Below, piece by piece: positions 1 through 5,039 of a stretch of 5,088 bases of DNA (the stretch's first letter is position 1; the number at the start of each line of letters is the position of its first letter). The translations under genes were made by a program, and so were the position numbers. Below the pieces are notes generated by a model that was given only the letters and a program-made list of their open reading frames with translations, ran no database searches and was not told the DNA's origin. The stretch is taken from the NCBI GenBank assembly GCA_015486895.1, contig WFQT01000392.1, positions 1-5,088 on the forward strand, read 5' to 3'. Origin of the DNA: Anaerolineae bacterium (GTDB taxonomy: Bacteria; Chloroflexota; Anaerolineae; JAADDB01).

Positions 1-647
1 GGCTTGACTGCCTCGGCGGGGAAGACCGGCTGCCGGGAGGTGGTTACCGTGGTAATGATATCAGCGTCGGCAATGGCTTGGGCCGGCGTGGCCGAGACGG
101 TGAAGCGCACGTTTGGGAGGGCTGCCGTCATTTTCTGTGCTAATTGTTCTGCTCTCTGCGTCTGGGAATCAAAAATGTGCACTTCGCGGATGGGCCGGGT
201 GGTTAGCACGCTGCGGATTTGCTGCTCCGCCTGTCCTCCGGCGCCGAAAAGAGCGAAAATGGCCGCTTCTGGCCGGGCCAAATAGCGGCTGGCAACGCCG
301 CTGGCGGCGCCGGTACGCACTGCCGTCAGGTAGCTGCCTTCCATGACTGCTAACGGCCGGCCGCTCTCTGTCTCTAGTAGGACAACTAAAGCGTGGATGG
401 TGGGCAAATTGTAGCGGGCATTGCCGCTGAAAACGGAGACAAGCTTTACGGCTAAGGCATTACTATCGTCTAAAGAGCCTGGCATAGCCAGCAAATCGCC
501 CCCCGCTAGCGCGATGTTCAGCCGCTGCGGCAAGGTTGCGTGGCCCTGGCTGAGCTGACTGTACGCCTGCCCTACTGCTTCAATAACAGCGTCCGTGGGC
601 AGGAGTTGTTGTAGCGTTTTCTGGTCTAAAAGTAACAATTTCATCAT
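1..647 (-). CDS. Ornithine cyclodeaminase / mu-crystallin family protein, C-terminus cut off by the window edge
   Basis: Reading leftward from ATG 647-645, 215 codons are open to the window edge. Family members are usually about 310-350 residues, so roughly the last third is missing. The family consists of NAD(P)-dependent enzymes; ornithine cyclodeaminase converts ornithine to proline plus ammonia, and relatives include alanine dehydrogenases and imine reductases. Visible family marks are Arg42 (PQRLNI), Lys68 (AVKLVSVF) and Arg111 (TAVRTGAASG), which sit almost exactly where the substrate-binding Arg45, Lys69 and Arg112 lie in Pseudomonas OCD (numbering from memory). The Rossmann dinucleotide motif is FGAGGQA at 134-140, with Asp160 closing the second beta strand (VHIFD). 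The catalytic Asp expected near 228 lies outside the window, so the exact substrate cannot be decided. Two adjacent ATGs (647 and 644) follow AGGAGG with 4 and 7 bases of spacing; the second has the better spacing. The gene is divergent from thrS. Confidence 0.93.
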   Translation of the reverse strand, partial: MMKLLLLDQKTLQQLLPTDAVIEAVGQAYSQLSQGHATLPQRLNIALAGGDLLAMPGSLDDSNALAVKLVSVFSGNARYNLPTIHALVVLLETESGRPLAVMEGSYLTAVRTGAASGVASRYLARPEAAIFALFGAGGQAEQQIRSVLTTRPIREVHIFDSQTQRAEQLAQKMTAALPNVRFTVSATPAQAIADADIITTVTTSRQPVFPAEAVK

Positions 648-651
648 CGTT

Positions 652-657
652 CCTCCT
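652..657 (-). promoter_or_regulatory. Ribosome binding site of the ornithine cyclodeaminase-family gene
   Basis: On the minus strand AGGAGG (657-652) precedes ATGATG. Spacing is 4 bases to the first ATG and 7 to the second, so initiation at the second ATG (644-642) is slightly favoured. The protein differs by only one methionine. The perfect palindrome GGGAATTCCC (660-669) lies immediately upstream. Confidence 0.8.
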
Positions 658-784
658 GGGGGAATTCCCTGATCGGTGAAACGGTGTCCACCGGCCAGGC
701 TCCTGATGCCCTCTTATAGTACTAAATGACTATGAATCGTAGGGTAAGCGTCAGGTAATCATCAAGCAAAATGCTCTACTTGCT

Positions 785-812
785 ATTATACTTAATATTG
801 AGATTGCGTAAA
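785..812 (-). promoter_or_regulatory. Probable sigma-70-type promoter for the ornithine cyclodeaminase-family gene
   Basis: On the minus strand a perfect -10 box TATAAT (790-785) is preceded by TTTACG (812-807), a 4 of 6 match to TTGACA, with a 16-base spacer. Transcription would start near 778, leaving a 5' leader of about 130 bases before the ATG. No riboswitch class is recognised in that leader. Only the -10 box is strong, so the exact promoter is an inference. Confidence 0.55.
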
Positions 813-846
813 TCTCTCTTCTCCTCCTTTCTATATTATGGGTGAT

Positions 847-867
847 GGGCCCCTATTTTGGGGACCC
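847..867. repeat. Short G/C inverted repeat (hairpin)
   Basis: GGGCCCC (847-853) can pair with GGGG plus CCC (860-863 and 865-867), with one bulged A (864) and the loop TATTTT. It lies upstream of both flanking promoters. No T-run follows on the plus strand and no coding gene precedes it, so a terminator role is not supported. Function unknown. Confidence 0.35.
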
Positions 868-909
868 GATGTGGAAAGACTTTCGTGCCCCTTCAATAAG
901 CGCTTAAAT

Positions 910-936
910 GTAGGTCGGATTGACAATCCAACCTGC
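910..936. repeat. Imperfect 12-base inverted repeat around GAC
   Basis: The arms AGGTCGGATT (912-921) and AATCCAACCT (925-934) pair with a single C-A mismatch around the three-base centre GAC. A further T-G and a G-C pair extend the arms to 910 and 936. The symmetry could be a regulator operator, a small RNA hairpin, or a copy of a dispersed palindromic repeat. It is about 165 bases upstream of the thrS -35 box and about 100 bases upstream of the opposite promoter, which is far for a simple operator. Only one copy is in the window. Confidence 0.5.
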
Positions 937-1008
937 CCTCGCCCCTGCATCTGAATTCAATGACGCGGTGGTGTCCTGGGGCCGGCCACCATCTGTCATT
1001 CCAAAAAC

Positions 1009-1020
1009 GCCTGTACAGGC
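1009..1020. repeat. Perfect 12-base palindrome
   Basis: GCCTGTACAGGC is its own reverse complement. Such sites can bind dimeric regulators, but no partner regulator is encoded here, and a single 12-base palindrome can occur by chance. Confidence 0.3.
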
Positions 1021-1101
1021 AACGCATCTCGCCAACATAAGCAGGATGGCAACTCTAATTTCCGAAACTGGGAATGTGTCGCCATCTGGCCCTCATGGGA
1101 C

Positions 1102-1129
1102 TTGACATAATTACCACAATCGTTATAAT
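1102..1129 (+). promoter_or_regulatory. Consensus sigma-70-type promoter of thrS
   Basis: TTGACA (1102-1107) and TATAAT (1124-1129) both match the housekeeping consensus perfectly, separated by 16 bases. Transcription should begin near 1136, giving a leader of about 430 bases before the thrS ATG, of which the last 270 or so contain the T-box riboswitch. A strong constitutive promoter fits a gene controlled downstream by attenuation. Confidence 0.85.
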
Positions 1130-1159
1130 GAGAACACAATTAAGAAGCTGGAGTTTGGC

Positions 1160-1184
1160 ATTTTTATTTTAGCCACATAAAAAT
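1160..1184 (+). repeat. A/T-rich hairpin in the 5' part of the thrS leader
   Basis: ATTTTTAT (1160-1167) pairs perfectly with ATAAAAAT (1177-1184) around a nine-base loop. It sits shortly after the predicted transcription start and before T-box Stem I. It could stabilise the 5' end of the leader, or be incidental low-complexity sequence. TTGGCA (1155-1160) and TAAAAA (1178-1183), 17 bases apart, could alternatively be a weak second promoter. Confidence 0.35.
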
Positions 1185-1493
1185 ACAGAATTTCACAGAT
1201 TTAGGTTGCGAAGCAAAGGGAAATCGGTGTTGATACGTGGCAAAAACAGGTAGGTTGAGCCAAAATTATCATTTCGCCAGATTTCAGTTTAGAAGTTAAA
1301 GCGTCGACTGGAACGAGTAACCATCCCTGCACGATGCCAGAGAAGGTGACCACGGCTGGAAGTCACCTCATCTGCAGATGGCGAAAACCATCCAGGAGCG
1401 GACAGGGGAACGCCAGAGCTATTATCCTGTCCCGGCCGGCCCCGTTACAGGCTGAATGAGAGCGAATATCTCCACAAGCGATATTCGCCGAAA

Positions 1494-1529
1494 ATGGGTG
1501 GAACCGCGTGAAATCACTCCTCGCCCCAT
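1494..1529 (+). promoter_or_regulatory. T-box sequence and antiterminator of the thrS leader
   Basis: The conserved T-box GGGTGGAACCGCG spans 1496-1508. Helix A1 is ATGGG (1494-1498) with CCCAT (1525-1529), and helix A2 is GCG (1506-1508) with CGC (1522-1524). Between them on the 5' side lies the canonical seven-base bulge TGGAACC (1499-1505), whose first four bases (TGGA) pair with the NCCA end of uncharged tRNA. The 3' strand of both helices overlaps the 5' arm of the terminator, so the two structures exclude each other. Confidence 0.92.
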
Positions 1530-1551
1530 GATGGGCGGGGAGTTTTTTATT
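1516..1551 (+). terminator. Intrinsic terminator of the thrS T-box (regulated attenuator)
   Basis: ACTCCTCGCCC (1516-1526) pairs with GGGCGGGGAGT (1533-1543) through 11 base pairs, including one T-G wobble, around a six-base loop. The U-tract begins at 1543 (TTTTTTATT). When tRNA-Thr is charged this hairpin should form and stop transcription before thrS. When uncharged tRNA stabilises the antiterminator, bases 1522-1529 are taken away and RNA polymerase reads through. Confidence 0.93.
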
Positions 1552-1557
1552 GCAGCA

Positions 1558-1563
1558 AGGAGG
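1558..1563 (+). promoter_or_regulatory. Ribosome binding site that fixes the thrS start
   Basis: AGGAGG (1558-1563, within AAGGAGG) is six bases before ATG 1570. It lies just after the attenuator U-tract, so it is present only in read-through transcripts. The in-frame upstream ATG at 1456 has no such site and lies inside the riboswitch. Confidence 0.9.
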
Positions 1564-1569
1564 TTACGG

Positions 1570-3357
1570 ATGGCTAAGTTAAGCAAGAAGGAAAAGGAAG
1601 AGAAGTTATACCGCATCAGGCACAGTTTAGCCCACATCATGGCTGAAGCCGTTTTGGAGATTTTTCCAGAAGGGAAAATTGCTATCGGCCCGCCCATTGA
1701 CACCGGCTTTTACTATGATTTCGATTTGCCCCGGCCACTAACGCCGGAAGATTTGGAGAAAATCGAGAAGCGTATGCGGCAAATTATCGCCGGAAGGCAC
1801 AAATTCGTACGCCGGGAGGTCACTCCGGAGGCAGCGCGCGAGCTTTTCCACGATCAGCCGTACAAGCTGGAACTGATCGACGACATTATTAAGCATGGCA
1901 CCGACGAGTACGGCGAGGTCACGGATAAGCCGGTGCTTTCCACTTATCGGCAGGACACGTTTGAAGACCTTTGCCGGGGACCTCACGTAGAACATACAGG
2001 GCAAATCCCCGCCGATGCATTCAAGTTGCTGAATACCGCTGGCGCTTATTGGCGCGGTGATGAGCACCGTCCTATGTTACAACGCATTTACGGCACAGCC
2101 TGGTTGAACAAGAAAGAGCTACAAACCCACTTGAAATGGCTGGAAGAGGTGAAACAACGGGATCACCGTCGCCTGGGGAAAGAGCTAGATCTGTTCAGTA
2201 CTAATCCCCAGTTAGGAGGTGGTCTGGTGCTCTGGCATCCCAACGGCGGTCATGTTCGCAAAGTCGTCGAGGATTTCTGCCGGGAAGAGCACGAAAAAGG
2301 AGGCTATGAGTTTGTCTACACACCCCACATTGGCCGGGCGTGGCTGTGGGAGACTAGCGGCCACTTAGATTTCTACAGGGAGAGCATGTACTCTCCTCTT
2401 GACATCGATGGCCAGGAATACTACATCAAGCCAATGAATTGCCCGTTTCACATCCTGATTTATAAAAGCCGGCGGCGCAGCTATCGGGAGTTGCCAATGC
2501 GCTACGCCGAGTGGGGCACTGTTTATCGTTATGAACGAGGGGGCGTGCTGCATGGTCTAATGCGAGTGCGCGGTTTCACGCAGGATGACGCCCACATTTT
2601 CTGCCGGCCGGACCAGATGCCGGACGAAATTGACAAGGTTTTGCAATTCAGCCTCTTTATTTTGCGTAGCTTTGGTTTTGAAGAGTTCGAGGCTTATCTC
2701 AGCACCAGGCCGGAGAAAGCTGTAGGTGAGGTAAGCCGCTGGCGGGATGCTGAGGCGGCATTGGAGGCATCCCTGCGCCGGGCAGAGATCCCTTACAAAA
2801 TCGATGCCGGCGGTGGAGCTTTCTACGGCCCCAAGATCGATCTGAAGATCAAGGACGCGTTAGGCCGGAGCTGGCAGCTCAGCACGATTCAGTTTGACTT
2901 TAACCTCCCGGAGAGGTTCGACATGACTTATATCGGCGAAGACGGTCGAGAACACCGCCCCTACATGATCCACCGGGCGCTGCTGGGTTCCATGGAGCGT
3001 TTCTTCGGTGTGCTCATCGAGCATTACGGCGGGGCGTTCCCTGTTTGGTTGGCGCCGTTGCAGGTGAAAGTGATTCCCATTGCCGACCGACACAACGACG
3101 CGGCCTGGAAGCTGGCCGATAAGCTAAAAGCTGCCCGACTGCGAGTAGAAGTGGATGACCGCTCCGACCGGATGAACGCCAAAATTCGTGACGCTCAGAT
3201 GCAAAAAATACCTTATATGGTTGTCTTGGGTGACAGAGAGGTTGAGAATGGCACCCTTTCCATCCGCTTGCGAGACGGATCGCAGAAAGAAGAACTTACC
3301 GCGGACGAGTTCCTTGCCTACGTGCAGAGTGTCATTGAAAGCAAAGCATTGCTTTAG
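1570..3357 (+). CDS. thrS: Threonine--tRNA ligase (ThrRS), short form without the TGS domain
   Basis: This cytoplasmic class II enzyme joins threonine to tRNA-Thr using ATP and edits mischarged serine. Start ATG 1570 is chosen from its ribosome binding site; the frame stays open back to 1456, but those 38 codons cross the T-box and terminator. The product is 595 residues, versus about 640 in enzymes with a TGS domain. The editing domain occupies about 12-200: H18-x3-H22 and C135-RGP-H139 match E. coli H73/H77 and C182/H186. The catalytic core is about 205-490, with zinc ligands C291 (MNCPFH), H342 (DDAHIFC) and H468 (YMIHRALLGS) all offset by 43 from E. coli C334, H385 and H511 (numbering from memory). 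Motif 2 lies around 317-340 (TVYRYERGG to FTQDD) and motif 3 ends at R477 (GSMERFFG). The anticodon-binding domain is about 494-595. The N-terminus begins with a Lys/Glu-rich tail (MAKLSKKEKEEKLYRIRHS) directly before the editing domain, so TGS is absent rather than frameshifted. All key residues are intact. Transcription is controlled by the upstream threonine T-box. Confidence 0.97.
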   Translation: MAKLSKKEKEEKLYRIRHSLAHIMAEAVLEIFPEGKIAIGPPIDTGFYYDFDLPRPLTPEDLEKIEKRMRQIIAGRHKFVRREVTPEAARELFHDQPYKLELIDDIIKHGTDEYGEVTDKPVLSTYRQDTFEDLCRGPHVEHTGQIPADAFKLLNTAGAYWRGDEHRPMLQRIYGTAWLNKKELQTHLKWLEEVKQRDHRRLGKELDLFSTNPQLGGGLVLWHPNGGHVRKVVEDFCREEHEKGGYEFVYTPHIGRAWLWETSGHLDFYRESMYSPLDIDGQEYYIKPMNCPFHILIYKSRRRSYRELPMRYAEWGTVYRYERGGVLHGLMRVRGFTQDDAHIFCRPDQMPDEIDKVLQFSLFILRSFGFEEFEAYLSTRPEKAVGEVSRWRDAEAALEASLRRAEIPYKIDAGGGAFYGPKIDLKIKDALGRSWQLSTIQFDFNLPERFDMTYIGEDGREHRPYMIHRALLGSMERFFGVLIEHYGGAFPVWLAPLQVKVIPIADRHNDAAWKLADKLKAARLRVEVDDRSDRMNAKIRDAQMQKIPYMVVLGDREVENGTLSIRLRDGSQKEELTADEFLAYVQSVIESKALL

Positions 3358-3379
3358 CCTAAAACTCAAGGAGGGTGGG

Positions 3380-3420
3380 AAAAGGGGTGGCGAGCCGCCA
3401 TCCCTTTTCTTGTCTTATCT
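3380..3420 (+). terminator. Probable bidirectional terminator between convergent thrS and the CAP-protein gene
   Basis: AAAAGGGGTGGCG (3380-3392) pairs with CGCCATCCCTTTT (3396-3408) through 13 base pairs, with one G-T wobble, around the loop AGC. On the plus strand the T's of the arm continue as CTTGTCTTATCT, which ends thrS 23 bases after its stop. Because the arm begins with AAAA, the minus-strand transcript also ends the hairpin in TTTT, so it may stop the opposite gene as well (its stop is 68 bases away). Confidence 0.75.
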
Positions 3421-3475
3421 GTAATCCTTTTGCCCCTCCGGCATCTTCTCGACTGCCTTGCCCTCCCATGGAGGA

Positions 3476-5023
3476 TTAGTATAGTGCCCAGGGAATGAAC
3501 GCCCGCACCATCAATGCCACGCTATCTAATTTCACGGTGCCACTGACATTACCAGCCCGGTCCCGGTAACGCACAGCATATTGTGAGGTCGGGCCCTGAT
3601 TGACATTATACACCGCTGCGTAAGGTACCCATGGCATCTTATCCAGTTCTGAAAGCGGGCCCACTTGCATGCTCTCTACCCCGGACAAGTCATCCTGGGC
3701 AGGAAGCAACAACCGCTTTCCTGTTGGGTCGCTTTCATCTGAGAGCAAAGCACCCCATGGCGGTCGCACATCGTACCCAATGACCATTTCGTATATTGGC
3801 GAGATGCTCTCACTGCTACTTAGCCAATAGCGGCTGTAAAGAGTGATGGCTACGCTGTGGGTGCTCTCCACATGCCAGGGAATATCCTGCCCGACTGGCG
3901 TCCATTTCACCCCGGTGAAATCCTGACGATCGCTTAGTTGAGCATACGAGGCGCCAGAAGGCGGCAGCAAGTGTATTAACAAGTCACTGTGACGCGTGTA
4001 ATAGGTGCCGCCATTCGTGCTGAAAGTCACCACCTCGCCGCCGCTTTGCACTGGTGTTGGCGTTGCTGTGGCTGTCGGCGTGGGTGTGGGCCGCGGTGTC
4101 GGCGTCCAGGTAGGCGTCGGAACAGGTGTCGGCGTCCAGGTGGGTGCCGGAGGGACGCCCTCCACTAAGATGTCATCGTGCACGGTAACAATGCTACTAC
4201 CTTGACGTAAGCGGACATAAACGGTGCGCACGCCGTTCCCGGGTAACAGATTCCAAGACATTTCCGTTTGGTAAGGTTGCCAGTTAGACCCGCTGAAATC
4301 AGGGTCATTGGAAACCTCCATTGCTTCAGCCCAGCCACTGCCGTAAATATAAAGCGACACTTGCGAGCTATTAGTGCTATAAGCTTCATTGTTGATGATC
4401 ACTGGGCGAAACGTATTACGCATGCCGAAGTCTTGCGTCCAGTAGTAATAATACGGCCCGAATGTGTCCCCCGCGTCGTAAACCAGGCCAATGCCGATCT
4501 CGTTGAAGTATTGGCTCAAGATATTCAGCCGGTGGTCGCTTTGCATCCAACTGTAGAGCACCGCCCAGGGCTCACTGAACCCGGCGGCGATATTTTCCCC
4601 GGCTAACTGCCAGCCAGTATAACCGGCCCGATTAACGCGCTCTGCTAATGTACTACCATCCGAGCCGGTATGGCTGAAGAAATCATGATCTGCCATGTCC
4701 TGACTATGCCCTAACGCCGCTTGTCTCAATTGTGGGTTGAACTTCAGTGGCGGCAAGCCAGCATCACGACGTGTTAAGTTCGTACGATAGATCAAATCCC
4801 ACTCTTTTGCCAGCAATTCCTCGGCGGTGGGTGTAGAAACTCCACCCGCTTCCCCTAACGGCGTGACGTCATTGCGAAAAATCGTCCCCCACGCTGTCAG
4901 CGAACTGAGCGGCCATCTTTCCGGCGCGGCGAATCCCCTTTGCGGGTGTGCCGCCGCCCTCAGAGGAACTATTAAAGCTAACGCGAGGAGGAGATTTAGA
5001 CTCCATTGTAAACGACGTTTCAT
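3476..5023 (-). CDS. Secreted CAP/SCP-domain (YkwD-like) protein with Thr-Pro linker and beta-sandwich modules
   Basis: Start ATG 5023-5021 (MKRRLQW) is preferred over the in-frame ATG at 5041 because GGGGGGAG lies eight bases upstream; the product is 515 residues. An N-terminal signal peptide is clear: KRR, a hydrophobic stretch at about 8-21, and an A-x-A site with probable cleavage after Ala25 (RAAA-HP). A CAP domain (cysteine-rich secretory/PR-1 family) spans about 66-200. The likely tetrad is H118 (FFSHTG), E128 (LAERV), E143 (AGENIA) and H164 (SDHRLNIL), followed by the aromatic YYYYWTQDFG at 191-200. Residues about 205-290 form a beta-sandwich-like module, 292-324 a PTWTPTP-type linker, and about 329-417 and 418-510 two further diverged modules. 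The protein should be exported and may stay at or near the cell surface. Bacterial CAP proteins have few established activities, so substrate and role are unknown. It is convergent with thrS, with no sign of functional linkage. Confidence 0.9.
   Translation of the reverse strand: MKRRLQWSLNLLLALALIVPLRAAAHPQRGFAAPERWPLSSLTAWGTIFRNDVTPLGEAGGVSTPTAEELLAKEWDLIYRTNLTRRDAGLPPLKFNPQLRQAALGHSQDMADHDFFSHTGSDGSTLAERVNRAGYTGWQLAGENIAAGFSEPWAVLYSWMQSDHRLNILSQYFNEIGIGLVYDAGDTFGPYYYYWTQDFGMRNTFRPVIINNEAYSTNSSQVSLYIYGSGWAEAMEVSNDPDFSGSNWQPYQTEMSWNLLPGNGVRTVYVRLRQGSSIVTVHDDILVEGVPPAPTWTPTPVPTPTWTPTPRPTPTPTATATPTPVQSGGEVVTFSTNGGTYYTRHSDLLIHLLPPSGASYAQLSDRQDFTGVKWTPVGQDIPWHVESTHSVAITLYSRYWLSSSESISPIYEMVIGYDVRPPWGALLSDESDPTGKRLLLPAQDDLSGVESMQVGPLSELDKMPWVPYAAVYNVNQGPTSQYAVRYRDRAGNVSGTVKLDSVALMVRAFIPWALY
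4095..4154 (-). repeat. Two 30-base direct repeats coding the PTWTPTP linker
   Basis: GGTGTCGGCGTCCAGGT occurs at 4095-4111 and again at 4125-4141, one copy per 30 bases. This equals ten codons, so the protein repeats PTWTPTP followed by VPT or RPT. The second halves of the two copies have diverged. The pattern fits local tandem duplication within a low-complexity linker that tolerates length change. Confidence 0.8.
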
Positions 5024-5031
5024 ACTGTTCA

Positions 5032-5039
5032 CTCCCCCC
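5032..5039 (-). promoter_or_regulatory. Ribosome binding site of the CAP-protein gene
   Basis: On the minus strand GGGGGGAG (5039-5032) ends eight bases before ATG 5023. It overlaps the alternative start at 5041, which supports the shorter protein beginning MKRR, a normal signal-peptide start. The remaining 47 bases to the window edge (5042-5088) contain TATAGT, a possible -10 box, but its -35 region would fall at or beyond the edge, so no promoter is called. Confidence 0.65.

Larger units (their letters stand above)
813..1101. other. Intergenic stretch between the divergent promoters, no gene seen
   Basis: This stretch lies between the two outward-facing promoters. A 61-codon open frame (920-1105, plus) has no ribosome binding site, runs into the thrS promoter and resembles no family I know, so I do not call it. 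The minus strand shows only short open segments. What it does hold is a G/C hairpin (847-867), a longer inverted repeat (910-936) and a perfect 12-base palindrome (1009-1020), each listed separately. No tRNA-like cloverleaf or transposon end is seen. Confidence 0.6.
1301..1551 (+). promoter_or_regulatory. T-box riboswitch with threonine (ACC) specifier, controlling thrS
   Basis: T-box leaders bind a specific tRNA: the codon-like specifier reads its anticodon, and an uncharged 3' end stabilises an antiterminator so the downstream gene is transcribed. Stem I here can be paired from base to tip: CTGGA 1308-1312 with TCCAG 1391-1395; the specifier loop; CCATC 1321-1325 with GATGG 1377-1381; TGCA 1328-1331 with 1373-1376; GATG 1333-1336 with CATC 1369-1372; an AGAGA bulge near 1339-1343; and AGGTGAC 1344-1350 with GTCACCT 1362-1368, capped by a loop containing GCTG. 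The right strand of the specifier loop reads ACC (1387-1389) followed by A, a threonine codon in the expected place. Stem II is GGACAGG 1400-1406 with CCTGTCC 1426-1432. Stem III is a perfect 9-bp helix, 1462-1470 with 1480-1488. The antiterminator and terminator follow (separate entries). Specifier and gene agree, which makes the call secure. Confidence 0.96.

Noticed and set aside
4..346. Plus-strand open frames of 93 and 77 codons
   Set aside because: They lie antisense to the ornithine cyclodeaminase-family gene, whose motifs are unmistakable; both are shadows.
820..1100. Possible decayed gene or insertion sequence in the intergenic region
   Set aside because: Reading all frames by eye gave no stretch resembling a transposase or other family, and no terminal inverted repeats with target duplication were seen.
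920..1105. 61-codon open frame on the plus strand
   Set aside because: No ribosome binding site, no recognisable family, and its end overlaps the consensus thrS promoter.
1422..3369. Several minus-strand open frames across thrS (for example 1738-2067, 2860-3093, 3124-3369)
   Set aside because: They are antisense to a fully conserved ThrRS and show no family resemblance or independent start signals.
3188..3424. 78-codon plus-strand frame overlapping the thrS end
   Set aside because: An out-of-frame shadow of thrS that reads through the terminator hairpin.
3462..3474. CCTCC-CAT-GGAGG inverted repeat just after the CAP gene stop
   Set aside because: Only five base pairs and no T-run on the minus strand; the hairpin at 3380-3408 is a better terminator.
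4005..4205. 66-codon Val/Gly-rich plus-strand frame
   Set aside because: A complement of the repetitive Thr-Pro linker; its low complexity explains the open frame.
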